NCBI GenBank assembly: GCA_041744735.1
Contig: JBGTKH010000183.1
Coordinates: 1 to 39,630 of the forward strand
DNA: 39,630 bases
From: JBGTKH01 sp041744735
Lineage (GTDB): Bacteria; Planctomycetota; Planctomycetia; Pirellulales; Pirellulaceae
Direction of reading: 5' to 3'
Positions 16,474 to 24,670 of the stretch are shown here, one piece after another. The translations under genes and the position numbers were made by a program. The notes beneath the pieces are model-generated. The model had not been told where the DNA came from. It made no database searches and was given only the letters and a program-made list of their open reading frames with translations. Numbering within the stretch: position 1 is the stretch's first letter; the number at the start of each line of letters is the position of its first letter.

Positions 16474-17760
16474 ATGAAGCGTCCCTACGAGTGTAACAGT
16501 CCCACACACGAACTTTCGCGCCGGCAGATGTTGGGCGTACTGGCCGGAGCAGCAGGCGCGGTGGGCGTTGGCGGGTTGCTCGCGCCGGCGGTGGCCAATG
16601 AACTGCAATCGAAGCAGAAGCAAGTGCTGTTCATTTGGCTCGACGGCGGGATCAGCCAATTGGAGAGTTGGGACCCCAAGCCGAATACCGAATTCGGCGG
16701 GCCGTTCGGTGCGATTCCCACGTCGGTGCCCGGCGTGCACTTCAGCGAACTGCTGCAGCACACGGCCAAGGTCATGGACAAGCTGGCGGTGATTCGCAGC
16801 ATGTGCACGATGGACGAGAATCACTCGACCGGCGTGCCGCGCATTCAGCGCGGCGATCCGAAGAATCGCGGCGTGACGTATCCGTTTCTCGGTTCGGCGC
16901 TGGCCAAGCTGATGCCGGCGCCGCAAAACGACTTGCCGGCGTACCTGCACATCAAGCCGGGCCGCGGTGGTTTCATCTGGCAGGACGCCGGTTTTTTGGG
17001 AGCGAAATATGGAGCGCTCGCCCTGGGCGAGGGCAAGCCGCCGATCCACATTCACCGGCCCGATGCGATCACTGACGAGTTGGACGAGGCGCGAAATGCG
17101 CTGCGCGCCAAAGCCGACGCCCGCTTCCGCCAAGGTCGCCGTGATTCAGAGGTCGATGCCTATTCCTATTCGTACGACATGGCTCGGCAGTTGATGAAGC
17201 GCAAAGATCTGTTTGACGATTCGCTACTCGATCCGAAAGACGTCGTGCGTTACGGCTCGCATCCGCTGGGGCGGCATCTGCTGCAAGCCCGGCGGTTGCT
17301 CGAAGCCGGCGTGATGTTTGTCAAAGTGACGTCGTATCACTGGGACACGCACGGCGACAATTTCAACATGCATTTGGATCTGGTCCCGCAAATCGACCGG
17401 CCATTCGCGGCGATGATCGAAGATCTGGACCAGCGCGGCATGCTCGACAACGTGTTGGTCGTGCTGATGTCCGAATTCGGCCGCACGCCCAAGATCAATC
17501 AGCGGATCGGCCGCGACCACTGGCCCGAAGCCTGGTCGCTGGCGTTGGCGGGCTGCGGCGTGCGGCGTGGTGTGGTCATCGGCAAGACGACGCCCAACGG
17601 CGCGTGGGTCGATGGCGAGCAATACGACGTAGGCCATCTGTTCCACACCATCTTCCGCGCCGTCGGCATCGATCCGGTCAGAACCGAATACGTAAACAAC
17701 GGCCAGCCCCTGCCAATCGCACACGACGATTGCCGGGCGATTAAAGAGGTGTTGGCGTGA
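16474..17760 (+). CDS. DUF1501 domain protein, partner of the DUF1549 gene
   Basis: A 428-aa DUF1501 protein with a Tat-like leader (ELSRRQMLGVLAGAAGAVG). Family blocks are VLFIWLDGGISQLESWDP, LAVIRSMCTMDENHSTG, SYHWDTHGDNFNMHLD and VVLMSEFGRTPKIN followed by GRDHWPEAWSLALAG. The protein should be exported and probably binds metal. It starts 17 nt after the DUF1549/DUF1553 gene and precedes the WD40 gene, giving the common planctomycete set DUF1549-DUF1501-WD40. It is only moderately similar to the other DUF1501 protein of this window (3741-5147), so the two are older paralogues. Confidence 0.9.
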   Translation: MKRPYECNSPTHELSRRQMLGVLAGAAGAVGVGGLLAPAVANELQSKQKQVLFIWLDGGISQLESWDPKPNTEFGGPFGAIPTSVPGVHFSELLQHTAKVMDKLAVIRSMCTMDENHSTGVPRIQRGDPKNRGVTYPFLGSALAKLMPAPQNDLPAYLHIKPGRGGFIWQDAGFLGAKYGALALGEGKPPIHIHRPDAITDELDEARNALRAKADARFRQGRRDSEVDAYSYSYDMARQLMKRKDLFDDSLLDPKDVVRYGSHPLGRHLLQARRLLEAGVMFVKVTSYHWDTHGDNFNMHLDLVPQIDRPFAAMIEDLDQRGMLDNVLVVLMSEFGRTPKINQRIGRDHWPEAWSLALAGCGVRRGVVIGKTTPNGAWVDGEQYDVGHLFHTIFRAVGIDPVRTEYVNNGQPLPIAHDDCRAIKEVLA

Positions 17761-17857
17761 GCGGTCAGCATTCAGCGGTCAGCATTCAGCGGTCAGCATT
17801 CAGCGGTCAGCGGTCAGAAAACTTTGGCTGGTCGTCTGTGCTGATAGCTGACCGCTG
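17761..17857. repeat. Tandem 14-bp repeats with a matching inverted copy
   Basis: GCGGTCAGCATTCA is repeated three times in tandem at 17761-17802, followed by a partial copy (GCGGTCAGCGGTCAG). An inverted CTGACCGCTG at 17848-17857 can pair with CAGCGGTCAG at 17801-17810. The array begins right after the DUF1501 stop. It may be a termination or mobile palindrome region between the DUF1501 and WD40 genes. Confidence 0.7.
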
Positions 17858-17878
17858 ATCGCTATCTAGGTACACATA

Positions 17879-18943
17879 ATGTCTAACAACACAGCTACTC
17901 TCGACGTTACCAAAGCCTGGTCTTCGCAGACGTTCAAGCATGACCGGCAGCTTACTTGTTTTCGCTTTAGCGCGTGCGGCAAGTACGTGGCGGCGGGCGG
18001 CATGGATCGTCTGCTGCATCTTTGGGAGATCGAGAGCGGCAATCGGCGGACACCGGCGAGCCACGCCAGTTGGATCGGCGATCTGGCGTTCCACAGCGAC
18101 GGCCAGCGGCTATTCAGCGGCGATTATCGTGGCGCGTTGTACTGCTGGCCGTACACGAAGGATTCGCCGCAGCCGTTGTGGACAGTGAAAGATACCGGCC
18201 ACGGCTGGGTGCGCACCATCGCCGTCAGCCTTGACGGCAAGTATGTGGCCACCGGTGGCAACGACCGCGCCGTGCGATTGTGGTCCTCGGTTGATGGAAA
18301 GCTGGTCCGCGAATTTACCGGTCATGAAAGCTACGTCTTTAATATCGCCATGCATCCCGACGGCAAATCGCTGGCCAGCGGCGACCTGCTGGGCCGTGTG
18401 AATCATTGGGAATTGGAAACCGGCAAGCTAATTCGCACGCTCGACGCCAGCGTGCTGCACACGCGCGGCGATGATTTTCTGGCCGACGTGGGCGGAGTCC
18501 GCGCGTTGGCGTTCGACCCGCCGGGTGCACTGCTTGTCTGCGGCGGGATGACCAACGCACAGAGCAACACGTTCTGCCCCGGTGACCCGGCCGTTGTCGT
18601 TTTCGATTGGGCATCCGGCAAACATAAGACGGACTTGAAAGTCACGCACAAGGCCGACGGCCCGATCAACAGCCTGCGATTCCTGTCCGACGGCACGCTC
18701 GCCGCGATCGGCGAAGGCAGCGGCGGCGCGTCGCTGGCATTCTGGAAGACCGACAAGAGCGAACCGCTGCACTTCATCAAAAGCACCAGCGGCTATGCCC
18801 TCGACGTGCACCCCGACGGCCTGCGCTTGGCCGTCGCCCAGTTCGACACCATCGGCCGCGGCGGCAACGGCCGGCACACGAAACCGGAAGAATACGTCAG
18901 CAACGGCACATCGATCGCGATCTACAACCTCTACGAAAAGTAG
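17879..18943 (+). CDS. WD40 repeat protein
   Basis: A 354-aa beta-propeller of about seven WD40 blades and no clear leader peptide. Recognisable repeat ends are DRLLHLWEIESG, DYRGALYCWPY, GWVRTIAVSLDGKYVATGGNDRAVRLWSS, SYVFNIAMHPDGKSLASGDLLGRVNHWELETG and FWKTDKSE. WD40 proteins act as interaction scaffolds. In planctomycetes they frequently lie beside DUF1549/DUF1501 genes, as in this run. A hairpin immediately follows the stop codon. Confidence 0.88.
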   Translation: MSNNTATLDVTKAWSSQTFKHDRQLTCFRFSACGKYVAAGGMDRLLHLWEIESGNRRTPASHASWIGDLAFHSDGQRLFSGDYRGALYCWPYTKDSPQPLWTVKDTGHGWVRTIAVSLDGKYVATGGNDRAVRLWSSVDGKLVREFTGHESYVFNIAMHPDGKSLASGDLLGRVNHWELETGKLIRTLDASVLHTRGDDFLADVGGVRALAFDPPGALLVCGGMTNAQSNTFCPGDPAVVVFDWASGKHKTDLKVTHKADGPINSLRFLSDGTLAAIGEGSGGASLAFWKTDKSEPLHFIKSTSGYALDVHPDGLRLAVAQFDTIGRGGNGRHTKPEEYVSNGTSIAIYNLYEK

Positions 18944-19024
18944 GTCGGGACCATTGTCCCGACCAAATCAAGACGTCATACATCGCACAGGACAATGGTC
19001 CAGCCGACGGGACAATGGTCCCGT
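18943..19024. repeat. Two related hairpins (GGGACnATTGTCCC type)
   Basis: A perfect 9-bp stem (GGTCGGGAC / GTCCCGACC, loop CATT) spans 18943-18964, directly at the WD40 stop. A second hairpin (ACGGGAC / GTCCCGT, loop AATG) spans 19007-19024. They share the core GGGACAATGGTCCC in opposite orientations and look like copies of one short palindromic element. The first may also terminate the WD40 transcript. Confidence 0.6.
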
Positions 19025-19109
19025 CCTACTACAAAGCCTGCGGGTTGACATCGAGTCGTCGGCCAACGATGCTACGGCAAGTCCTGCCCTTTAGACTTGG
19101 AGAGGCATC

Positions 19110-20030
19110 ATGAAAACCTCGCTCATAATCTTCACAGCGCTGTCGACCTTTCTCATTGCGTCAACCACATTGCTCGCTGCCGAGGATGCCAAGCCACCGG
19201 CGCCGACTTTTGCTGACGTATCGTACGGGCCGCACGCGCGGAATGTGCTCGACTTTTGGAAGGCCGAAGGCGAAGGGCCGCGCCCGCTGTTGGTGTACAT
19301 CCACGGCGGCGGATGGATTGGGGGAGATAAGAAGCAGGACTATGAGAGATTCCGGCCGTTTCTGGAAAAGGGGATTTCCTACGCCGCGATCAATTACCGC
19401 CTGACCGGCGAAGCCTCGCTGCCGGCCCCGGTTCACGACGCGGCGCGGGCCATTCAGTTCATTCGCTCGAAAGCCGCCGAGTGGAACATCGACAGCAAAC
19501 GGATCGCTCTGACCGGCGGCAGCGCCGGCGCGTGCACGTCGATGTGGATTCTGCTGCACGACGATCTAGCGGACCCGGCTGCGAGCGATCCGGTGCTGCG
19601 CGAATCGACGCGCGTCTGTGCTGCGGCGGTCTCGGCCGGTCAAACGTCGATCGACCCGAAAGTGATCGAACCGTGGCTCGGCCCCAACGTGCTAAAACAC
19701 AACATGATCAACATGGCTGTCGGCGAACCAACCATCGACGGCGCCTTGAAGAATTACGACAAGTACCGCGAGTTGTACGTCGAGTTCTCACCCTACAACC
19801 ACCTGGACAAATCCGACCCGCCGCTGCTGATGACCTACACCAACAACATGAAGCTCCCCTCCGAAAACGCCGGCCACGGCATTCATCATCCGGTCTATGG
19901 CGTAAAGATGAAGGAAAAGGCCGACCAATGCGGCCACGAATGCCACCTGCTAATCCCCAGCATTTCGCAGTCCGACAAGTACGCTGATGCGAACGCATTT
20001 CTGATGGCGAAGCTATTGGCGCCCTATTAA
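19110..20030 (+). CDS. Exported alpha/beta hydrolase (esterase/lipase-like)
   Basis: A 306-aa protein preceded by GGAG at a suitable distance. Its signal peptide is hydrophobic and ends near TTLLAAED. It has the HGGGWIGGDK oxyanion-hole motif of the HSL/Bd-FAE-type esterases and the nucleophile elbow GGSAGACTS (GxSxG, Ser nucleophile). The C-terminal GHGIHHPVYG supplies a possible catalytic His, or the later CGHECHL may. Likely a periplasmic carboxylesterase acting on acylated sugars or small esters. It is monocistronic, with palindromic repeats upstream. Confidence 0.85.
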   Translation: MKTSLIIFTALSTFLIASTTLLAAEDAKPPAPTFADVSYGPHARNVLDFWKAEGEGPRPLLVYIHGGGWIGGDKKQDYERFRPFLEKGISYAAINYRLTGEASLPAPVHDAARAIQFIRSKAAEWNIDSKRIALTGGSAGACTSMWILLHDDLADPAASDPVLRESTRVCAAAVSAGQTSIDPKVIEPWLGPNVLKHNMINMAVGEPTIDGALKNYDKYRELYVEFSPYNHLDKSDPPLLMTYTNNMKLPSENAGHGIHHPVYGVKMKEKADQCGHECHLLIPSISQSDKYADANAFLMAKLLAPY

Positions 20031-20087
20031 ATCTCCCAATCTTGCAGTTTTAGTCCGGGATACAGACATTGGTGTCCGGAAGGAAAA

Positions 20088-20234
20088 TCATCCGAGCGGC
20101 AACCGTTCCTCGAACTGGCCTTGCGGCGCGCGTTCAAGTTCGGGCATGGCTACGCCGACGTTCACACTTAGATTGAGCATCCCGTCGCGCGTCGTATGCG
20201 CCCGCGTTTCAATCAATTCTGGTAACATAACCAT
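20088..20234 (-). CDS. Small ORF (48 aa), antitoxin-like or gene remnant
   Basis: An ORF of 48 codons preceded by AGGTAAG five bases before the ATG at 20234. The product begins MVMLPELIETRAHTTRDG and continues MLNLSVNVGVAMPEL. The segment TRDGMLNLSVNVGV resembles the beta-strand N-terminus of small VapB-like or AbrB-like planctomycete antitoxins. No toxin gene follows; the next gene on that side belongs to the opposite strand. It may be an orphan or a decayed remnant. Confidence 0.4.
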   Translation of the reverse strand: MVMLPELIETRAHTTRDGMLNLSVNVGVAMPELERAPQGQFEERLPLG

Positions 20235-20295
20235 ATCTTACCTGAAGAGGCTCATTGCTTCCAGCATGTCGCTTCGGAGGTAGTGGTACATTTTG

Positions 20296-20341
20296 GTAGC
20301 CGAAGTCGTGAGACTTCGGAAGTGTCACCACTTCCGCTACG
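20296..20341. repeat. Third copy of the palindromic repeat element
   Basis: The unit at 20296-20319 (GTAGCCGAAGTCGTGAGACTTCGG) exactly matches the reverse complement of the unit at 706-729. It is followed by a second small hairpin (GGAAGTG..CACTTCC). The outer ends (GTAGCCGAAGT and ACTTCCGCTAC) pair with one mismatch. It sits 3' of the ferredoxin-CNBD gene, where it may help end the long minus-strand transcript. Confidence 0.65.
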
Positions 20342-20371
20342 GCAACTTGTACCACTACCGCTTCGGATACT

Positions 20372-22861
20372 CTACGAGGGCGGCGAAGCGGCGATCCGGT
20401 CGAGCAGTTCTTCGCCGCTCATGCGGAAGGCGGCGTTGTGGGGGCAGGCGTAGACGCAGCTCACTTCGTCGTCCGGGTGCGAGGCATCGACGCCGACACT
20501 TTGACACAGGTCGCAGGTGGTGGCTCGCTGTTGCACAACGGCCATCATGCGGCCTGGATTTTGAGGATCGGCGCGGATCTCGTCGAAGCCAACCATGTTG
20601 ATGTTGCCATAGGGGCAGTTCTGGGCGCATTGGCCGCAGCCGATGCAGTGGTTTTCGATGACGATCTCCAGCGAACTTTTGCGGTGGATCGAATCGACCG
20701 GGCAGCCGACCAAACAGTACGGGTCGCGGCACGAGCGGCAGGCGCTAGCGACTAGGTACTTGTCGAAGCGCAGCCCCTCGCGCACCAGCCGCGTGACACC
20801 GCCGTGCGTGTCCGCGCAGGCCCGCACGCACTCGTCGCAACGCGTGCAACTTTCCAGGTCCAGGACGAGCAGCTTTTGCGCGTTGTAGAGACCTTGATCC
20901 AAGAACGGCTTGAGCGGCCGGCCGAGCCGCTTGCGGTTTTGCTGATTCTTGTCGAGCAGCCGCTGGGACAGTTCGCGGAAGCGGTTTTGCAGACTTTCGT
21001 GACGTAGCATCAACTCACGGAAGTGCTCGCCGCTGATCCGCACCAGTTCCACGTCGTCCAGCGCACTGCAGGTGGCCGTGCGTTTGCCGGTCAGTCCTTG
21101 CGGCACTTCCAAATCGCTCAGTTCTTTCGATCCAGAGAGCAAACCGATCTCGCCGAAATACGCGTTGGGACCGAGATAATCCAGGACGCGATCTTGTCCC
21201 TGAAACCGCTGCGAAACTTTGACGTACCCCAGCCGCACCATATAAAAGGCGTCGGCTGGTTCACCCTGGCGAAAGATGATTTGACCGGGATCAACGTGCA
21301 GCAGTTGCACTTTGTCGCGCAGAAACTCGATGCAGTCCTTCCGGCCACTTTCGCCCAGCGAATCGAACAGGCTGACGTTTCCCAAATGCGTCTGCAGCGC
21401 CCGCTCGCGATACACGCTTTCCAGCGTCTGCCGCGCGGCGGCATTACGTTGGAGCATGTACAAAACATTGCGGCGAATTTCCAGCACCACGCTCGGCTCC
21501 ATCGCAACGACCGTGGCCGAACGCGGGTAGTCGCTCATGCACGTCATCTCGCCGAGGATCAGATCGGCGGCGGTGCGCACGTCGTCGGGTTCGCTCGATG
21601 GCACGCTGCGCGGGGGCGGCATTGGATCGGGACGCGTGCGATTGCGGCCGCGGGTGCGGCGAACTAAACCCTGCAGCCAACCCAGCGGCCCGGTCCCGTG
21701 ACCCTGTGCCGTCTGTTTCGCCGCCGGTTCCTTGAACCACAGTCCGAACGAGCCCTTGACGAGGATAAACGCGGTCGACCCATAGTCGCCCAACCAACAT
21801 AGTGGCTCGCCCTTTTTCAGCTCGCGCCGCACGACCGAGTCCTGATTCCATTGCAGCCACTTGAACGGCAATGCGCGAAACAAAGAGTACTCTTGAAGTT
21901 TGGCGGCGGTCATTGAATGGCCGCTCCCACCGGCCACCATTTGCTTGTGCCAATCGGACTCGACGGGATTGCGGAATGTCAGGGCGTCAGTGGGGCACGA
22001 CACCATGCACTCGCCACACGACACGCACGTGGACTTTTCCATCAAATTATCCAGGTCGAACGCGATGCCGGCGGTGTAGCCCTTGCCGGTGCGGCCAATG
22101 ACGTGATTCAGTTTAATCTCGTCACAGCCGCGTTTGCAGCGTTCGCAAAGAATACAGGCGTCGTGATTGACGGCGATCAGCGGCGACGAGTTGTCTCGGC
22201 CGCGCTTTCCAATGCGCTCCCGGATAGCGAATCGCGCGCGATCGGCATGCACTCGATTGGCCAATGCGGCCAACTCATTCGTTTCAGCAGCCATCGCGCT
22301 TGGCCGAGCGGCGTCGTCCAGCAAGTGATCCGACGCCAGCAACTCGGTGAGCACCTGCACGGCGTTTCGCAGGCGGAGGCTGGCGTCGTCGTCGGGCGAG
22401 TTGATCGTGTGCACGATCATCCCCGGTTCGACCGGGTGATAACACGCGGGCACCAGTTTCGGACCGGGCACAACCTTCTTCTCGCGATTCTCCCGGCACA
22501 CCTCGACACAGCAAACCCGGCAGACGCCCACCGGACGCATGTGTTCGCGATGGCAGAGCGTGGGAATTGGATTCTGATCGCCGGGTGCCTGTACGAACAG
22601 CAACTGCGCGGCGTCGTAAATCGTCGTGAGGCGCGGCACGGTCTTGCCTTCCGCGTCGTTGACAAAGTTGCCTTGTGAATCGGCCTTGGGCACGGCTTTC
22701 TTGACCGTCACCTCACGTCCGTCGATGGTCAGCGTGACTTCTTTCAGGTAGTCCGCCGCGGTCGCCTTCTCCAAGCGGATCAACTGTCCGTCGATATCGC
22801 GTGCGAACAGCCCTTCGGCTTCCCACTGCAACGTTACTTCGTCAAGGAATTCGTCGGCCAT
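20372..22861 (-). CDS. Ferredoxin protein with two cyclic-nucleotide-binding domains (copy 1)
   Basis: An 829-aa soluble protein. Order: NuoG/HoxU-like [2Fe-2S] ferredoxin (residues 40-145; Cys 103, 114, 117, 140); two [4Fe-4S] motifs (Cys 236/239/242/246 and 279/282/285/289); CNBD 1 (325-475, with a basic Pro-rich insert about 380-425); CNBD 2 (497-625); and a NarH/DmsB-type ferredoxin region with four Cys clusters (672-806). Both CNBDs keep the Glu and Arg of the phosphate-binding cassette (LGEMTCMSDYPRSAT; FGEIGLL followed by KRTAT), so they should bind cAMP or cGMP. It begins 9 nt after the NuoEF gene. Probable role: electron acceptor from the flavoprotein, gated by a cyclic nucleotide. 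A paralogue lies at 28967-31450. Confidence 0.85.
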   Translation of the reverse strand: MADEFLDEVTLQWEAEGLFARDIDGQLIRLEKATAADYLKEVTLTIDGREVTVKKAVPKADSQGNFVNDAEGKTVPRLTTIYDAAQLLFVQAPGDQNPIPTLCHREHMRPVGVCRVCCVEVCRENREKKVVPGPKLVPACYHPVEPGMIVHTINSPDDDASLRLRNAVQVLTELLASDHLLDDAARPSAMAAETNELAALANRVHADRARFAIRERIGKRGRDNSSPLIAVNHDACILCERCKRGCDEIKLNHVIGRTGKGYTAGIAFDLDNLMEKSTCVSCGECMVSCPTDALTFRNPVESDWHKQMVAGGSGHSMTAAKLQEYSLFRALPFKWLQWNQDSVVRRELKKGEPLCWLGDYGSTAFILVKGSFGLWFKEPAAKQTAQGHGTGPLGWLQGLVRRTRGRNRTRPDPMPPPRSVPSSEPDDVRTAADLILGEMTCMSDYPRSATVVAMEPSVVLEIRRNVLYMLQRNAAARQTLESVYRERALQTHLGNVSLFDSLGESGRKDCIEFLRDKVQLLHVDPGQIIFRQGEPADAFYMVRLGYVKVSQRFQGQDRVLDYLGPNAYFGEIGLLSGSKELSDLEVPQGLTGKRTATCSALDDVELVRISGEHFRELMLRHESLQNRFRELSQRLLDKNQQNRKRLGRPLKPFLDQGLYNAQKLLVLDLESCTRCDECVRACADTHGGVTRLVREGLRFDKYLVASACRSCRDPYCLVGCPVDSIHRKSSLEIVIENHCIGCGQCAQNCPYGNINMVGFDEIRADPQNPGRMMAVVQQRATTCDLCQSVGVDASHPDDEVSCVYACPHNAAFRMSGEELLDRIAASPPS

Positions 22862-22870
22862 GGCATGTTC

Positions 22871-24670
22871 CTACGTCGGCGATCCGGTGGTTTTGAGATA
22901 CGGCCGGACGTCGTCTTGAAAATGTGTCAGCAGCGACGACAACGGATTTGGGGCGACCGTTCCCAGTCCGCAGATTGCGGTCAGTTCCATCGTTTCTGCC
23001 AAGATGTCAACGAGTTGTTGTTTCCCGCTGCTGCCGTTGCGCCCGTACAGCGCAGCCTGATCCAAGCGGCGCTCGTGCAGATCGGTCGCAATTTCGACCA
23101 GTTTCTGCGAGCCGATGCGGCACGGAACGCATTTGCCACACGATTCGTTGCGGAAGAATTTCAAGCAGGCCAGGGCCGCGCCGACCATGTCCGCTCCGTC
23201 GCCGAAGACGACAATTCCCGCTCCCATCATGACCTTCATCTTCCGCGCCAACGCGATATCCATTTCCATGTTCTGGATGTCGAAGTGCGTCGAGCCAAGC
23301 GGAAGCGTCTTTACGAATTCTCTGCCGAGATGTTCAACCGGCACTTGGACGGGCCAGAATCCGCCGGAGGGGCCGGACAGCGCGATGGCTTTGAGTGTTT
23401 GTTCTTCGCGCATGCCGCCGGCAAAGTCATGAATTAGTTCGCCGACGGTAATGCCGATCGGCACCTCATACACGCCCGGCTTGGCGACGTCGCCGCTGAT
23501 CGAGAAGAACCGCCGGCCGAGATACTTGTTGCGTCCTTCATCGGCGAACCATTTTCCATCCTCTTTCAGCACGATGGCCGGCACCCAGGCCAGCGTCTCG
23601 ACGTTGTTCAGCAGCGTCGGCTTGTCCCACAGGCCGTTGGTTTGCAATTCCGGCGGACGATTGCGCGGCTCGGCGCGCTTATCCTCGATGGCTTCGATCA
23701 GCGCAGTCTGTTCGCCGCAGATGTAGCCGCCGGGACTAACGAACACTTCGACCGGGAAGTCAACGCCGCTGCCCAAGATGTCATCGCCGCAAACGCGCTG
23801 TGCTTCGGCTTGGCGAATGGCTTCGCGGACCGCCTGGATTTGTTCAGGGTACTCGTGTCGGATATAGATGTAGCCGCGCTGCGCATTCAGAAAGAGGCCG
23901 GCCAGGATCACGCCTTCCAAAACCAGGTGCGGTGCGCGGAGCAGCAACTCGCGGTCTTTGAACGTTCCCGGTTCGCTCTCGTCGGCGTTGCAGACGACGT
24001 ATTTCACGTCGCCCGTGGCGGTGAGTACGTCTTGCCATTTTTTGTAAGCGCGGCCGCCCGCGCCGCCCATGCCCAGCAGCCCCGCAGTTTCGAGCGACTT
24101 GACAATCCGATCGCGCTCGGCGTCGCGCTGCTTGTCGTCCTGGCCGCTGGCGATGAAGCGACGCACGGCGGAGTACGGTTCGAGCGATGAATCGTTCGCA
24201 TAAACGTCGATCTTCCACGGCTCGGACGATTGACGCGGATATGACGCATCCACATCGTGCGGCGGCGGACGGCCGTCAAGTGTCTCGCGCACGATCTCGC
24301 GCAGTTCGTCCACCGACCGCTGGACGTAGTTCCTTGACTCCGCGCCCGAATCGATACAGACCGCCGGCGCGCGGTCGCAACGGCCTAGACACGACACGCC
24401 GTCGATGGAGAGCCGCTCGGGACTCTCGTCTTTGTACGTCGACTTCAGTTGCTCGAGCATCTCACACGATCCGCGCCGGTGGCACGCCATGTCGCGACAG
24501 ACTTTGACCTCGACCTCGGGCGGCGGCTGGCGGCGAAAGTGCGGGAAGAAACTGGAGACTTCCTGCAATCGATACAGGGGCGTCCGTGTACGTTCGGCCA
24601 ACGCCCGTAATTCGCCTTCGGGCAGATATCCCAACCGCTCCTGAATGTGATGCAATTCTTGAACGATCAT
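22871..24670 (-). CDS. NuoE-NuoF fusion: NAD(H)-dependent flavin/Fe-S oxidoreductase subunit
   Basis: A 599-aa protein. Residues 1 to about 150 are NuoE/thioredoxin-like with a [2Fe-2S] site (VCRDMACHRRGSC and VSCLGRCDRAP). Residues about 170-599 are NuoF-like: Gly-rich NADH/FMN loop (LLGMGGAGGRAYKKW), FMN motif YVVCNADESEPGTFKDREL, SPGGYICGEQTALIEA, and the [4Fe-4S] site ESCGKCVPCRIGSQ with later ICGLGT. This is the electron-input module of complex I, HoxF and NAD-reducing hydrogenases. No other complex I or hydrogenase subunits are nearby. Its ATG overlaps the TGA of the pentahaem gene (ATGA), so translation is coupled. Likely role: oxidation of NADH and transfer to the ferredoxin-CNBD protein or cytochromes. 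Confidence 0.92.
   Translation of the reverse strand: MIVQELHHIQERLGYLPEGELRALAERTRTPLYRLQEVSSFFPHFRRQPPPEVEVKVCRDMACHRRGSCEMLEQLKSTYKDESPERLSIDGVSCLGRCDRAPAVCIDSGAESRNYVQRSVDELREIVRETLDGRPPPHDVDASYPRQSSEPWKIDVYANDSSLEPYSAVRRFIASGQDDKQRDAERDRIVKSLETAGLLGMGGAGGRAYKKWQDVLTATGDVKYVVCNADESEPGTFKDRELLLRAPHLVLEGVILAGLFLNAQRGYIYIRHEYPEQIQAVREAIRQAEAQRVCGDDILGSGVDFPVEVFVSPGGYICGEQTALIEAIEDKRAEPRNRPPELQTNGLWDKPTLLNNVETLAWVPAIVLKEDGKWFADEGRNKYLGRRFFSISGDVAKPGVYEVPIGITVGELIHDFAGGMREEQTLKAIALSGPSGGFWPVQVPVEHLGREFVKTLPLGSTHFDIQNMEMDIALARKMKVMMGAGIVVFGDGADMVGAALACLKFFRNESCGKCVPCRIGSQKLVEIATDLHERRLDQAALYGRNGSSGKQQLVDILAETMELTAICGLGTVAPNPLSSLLTHFQDDVRPYLKTTGSPT

Noticed and set aside
17761..17802. CRISPR array
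   Set aside because: Repeats are 14 bp and directly tandem with no spacers, and no cas genes are present.
20372..24670. Complex I or NAD-reducing hydrogenase operon
   Set aside because: NuoE/F-like and NuoG-like ferredoxin parts are present, but no other Nuo subunits, hydrogenase large subunit or molybdopterin domain is encoded nearby.
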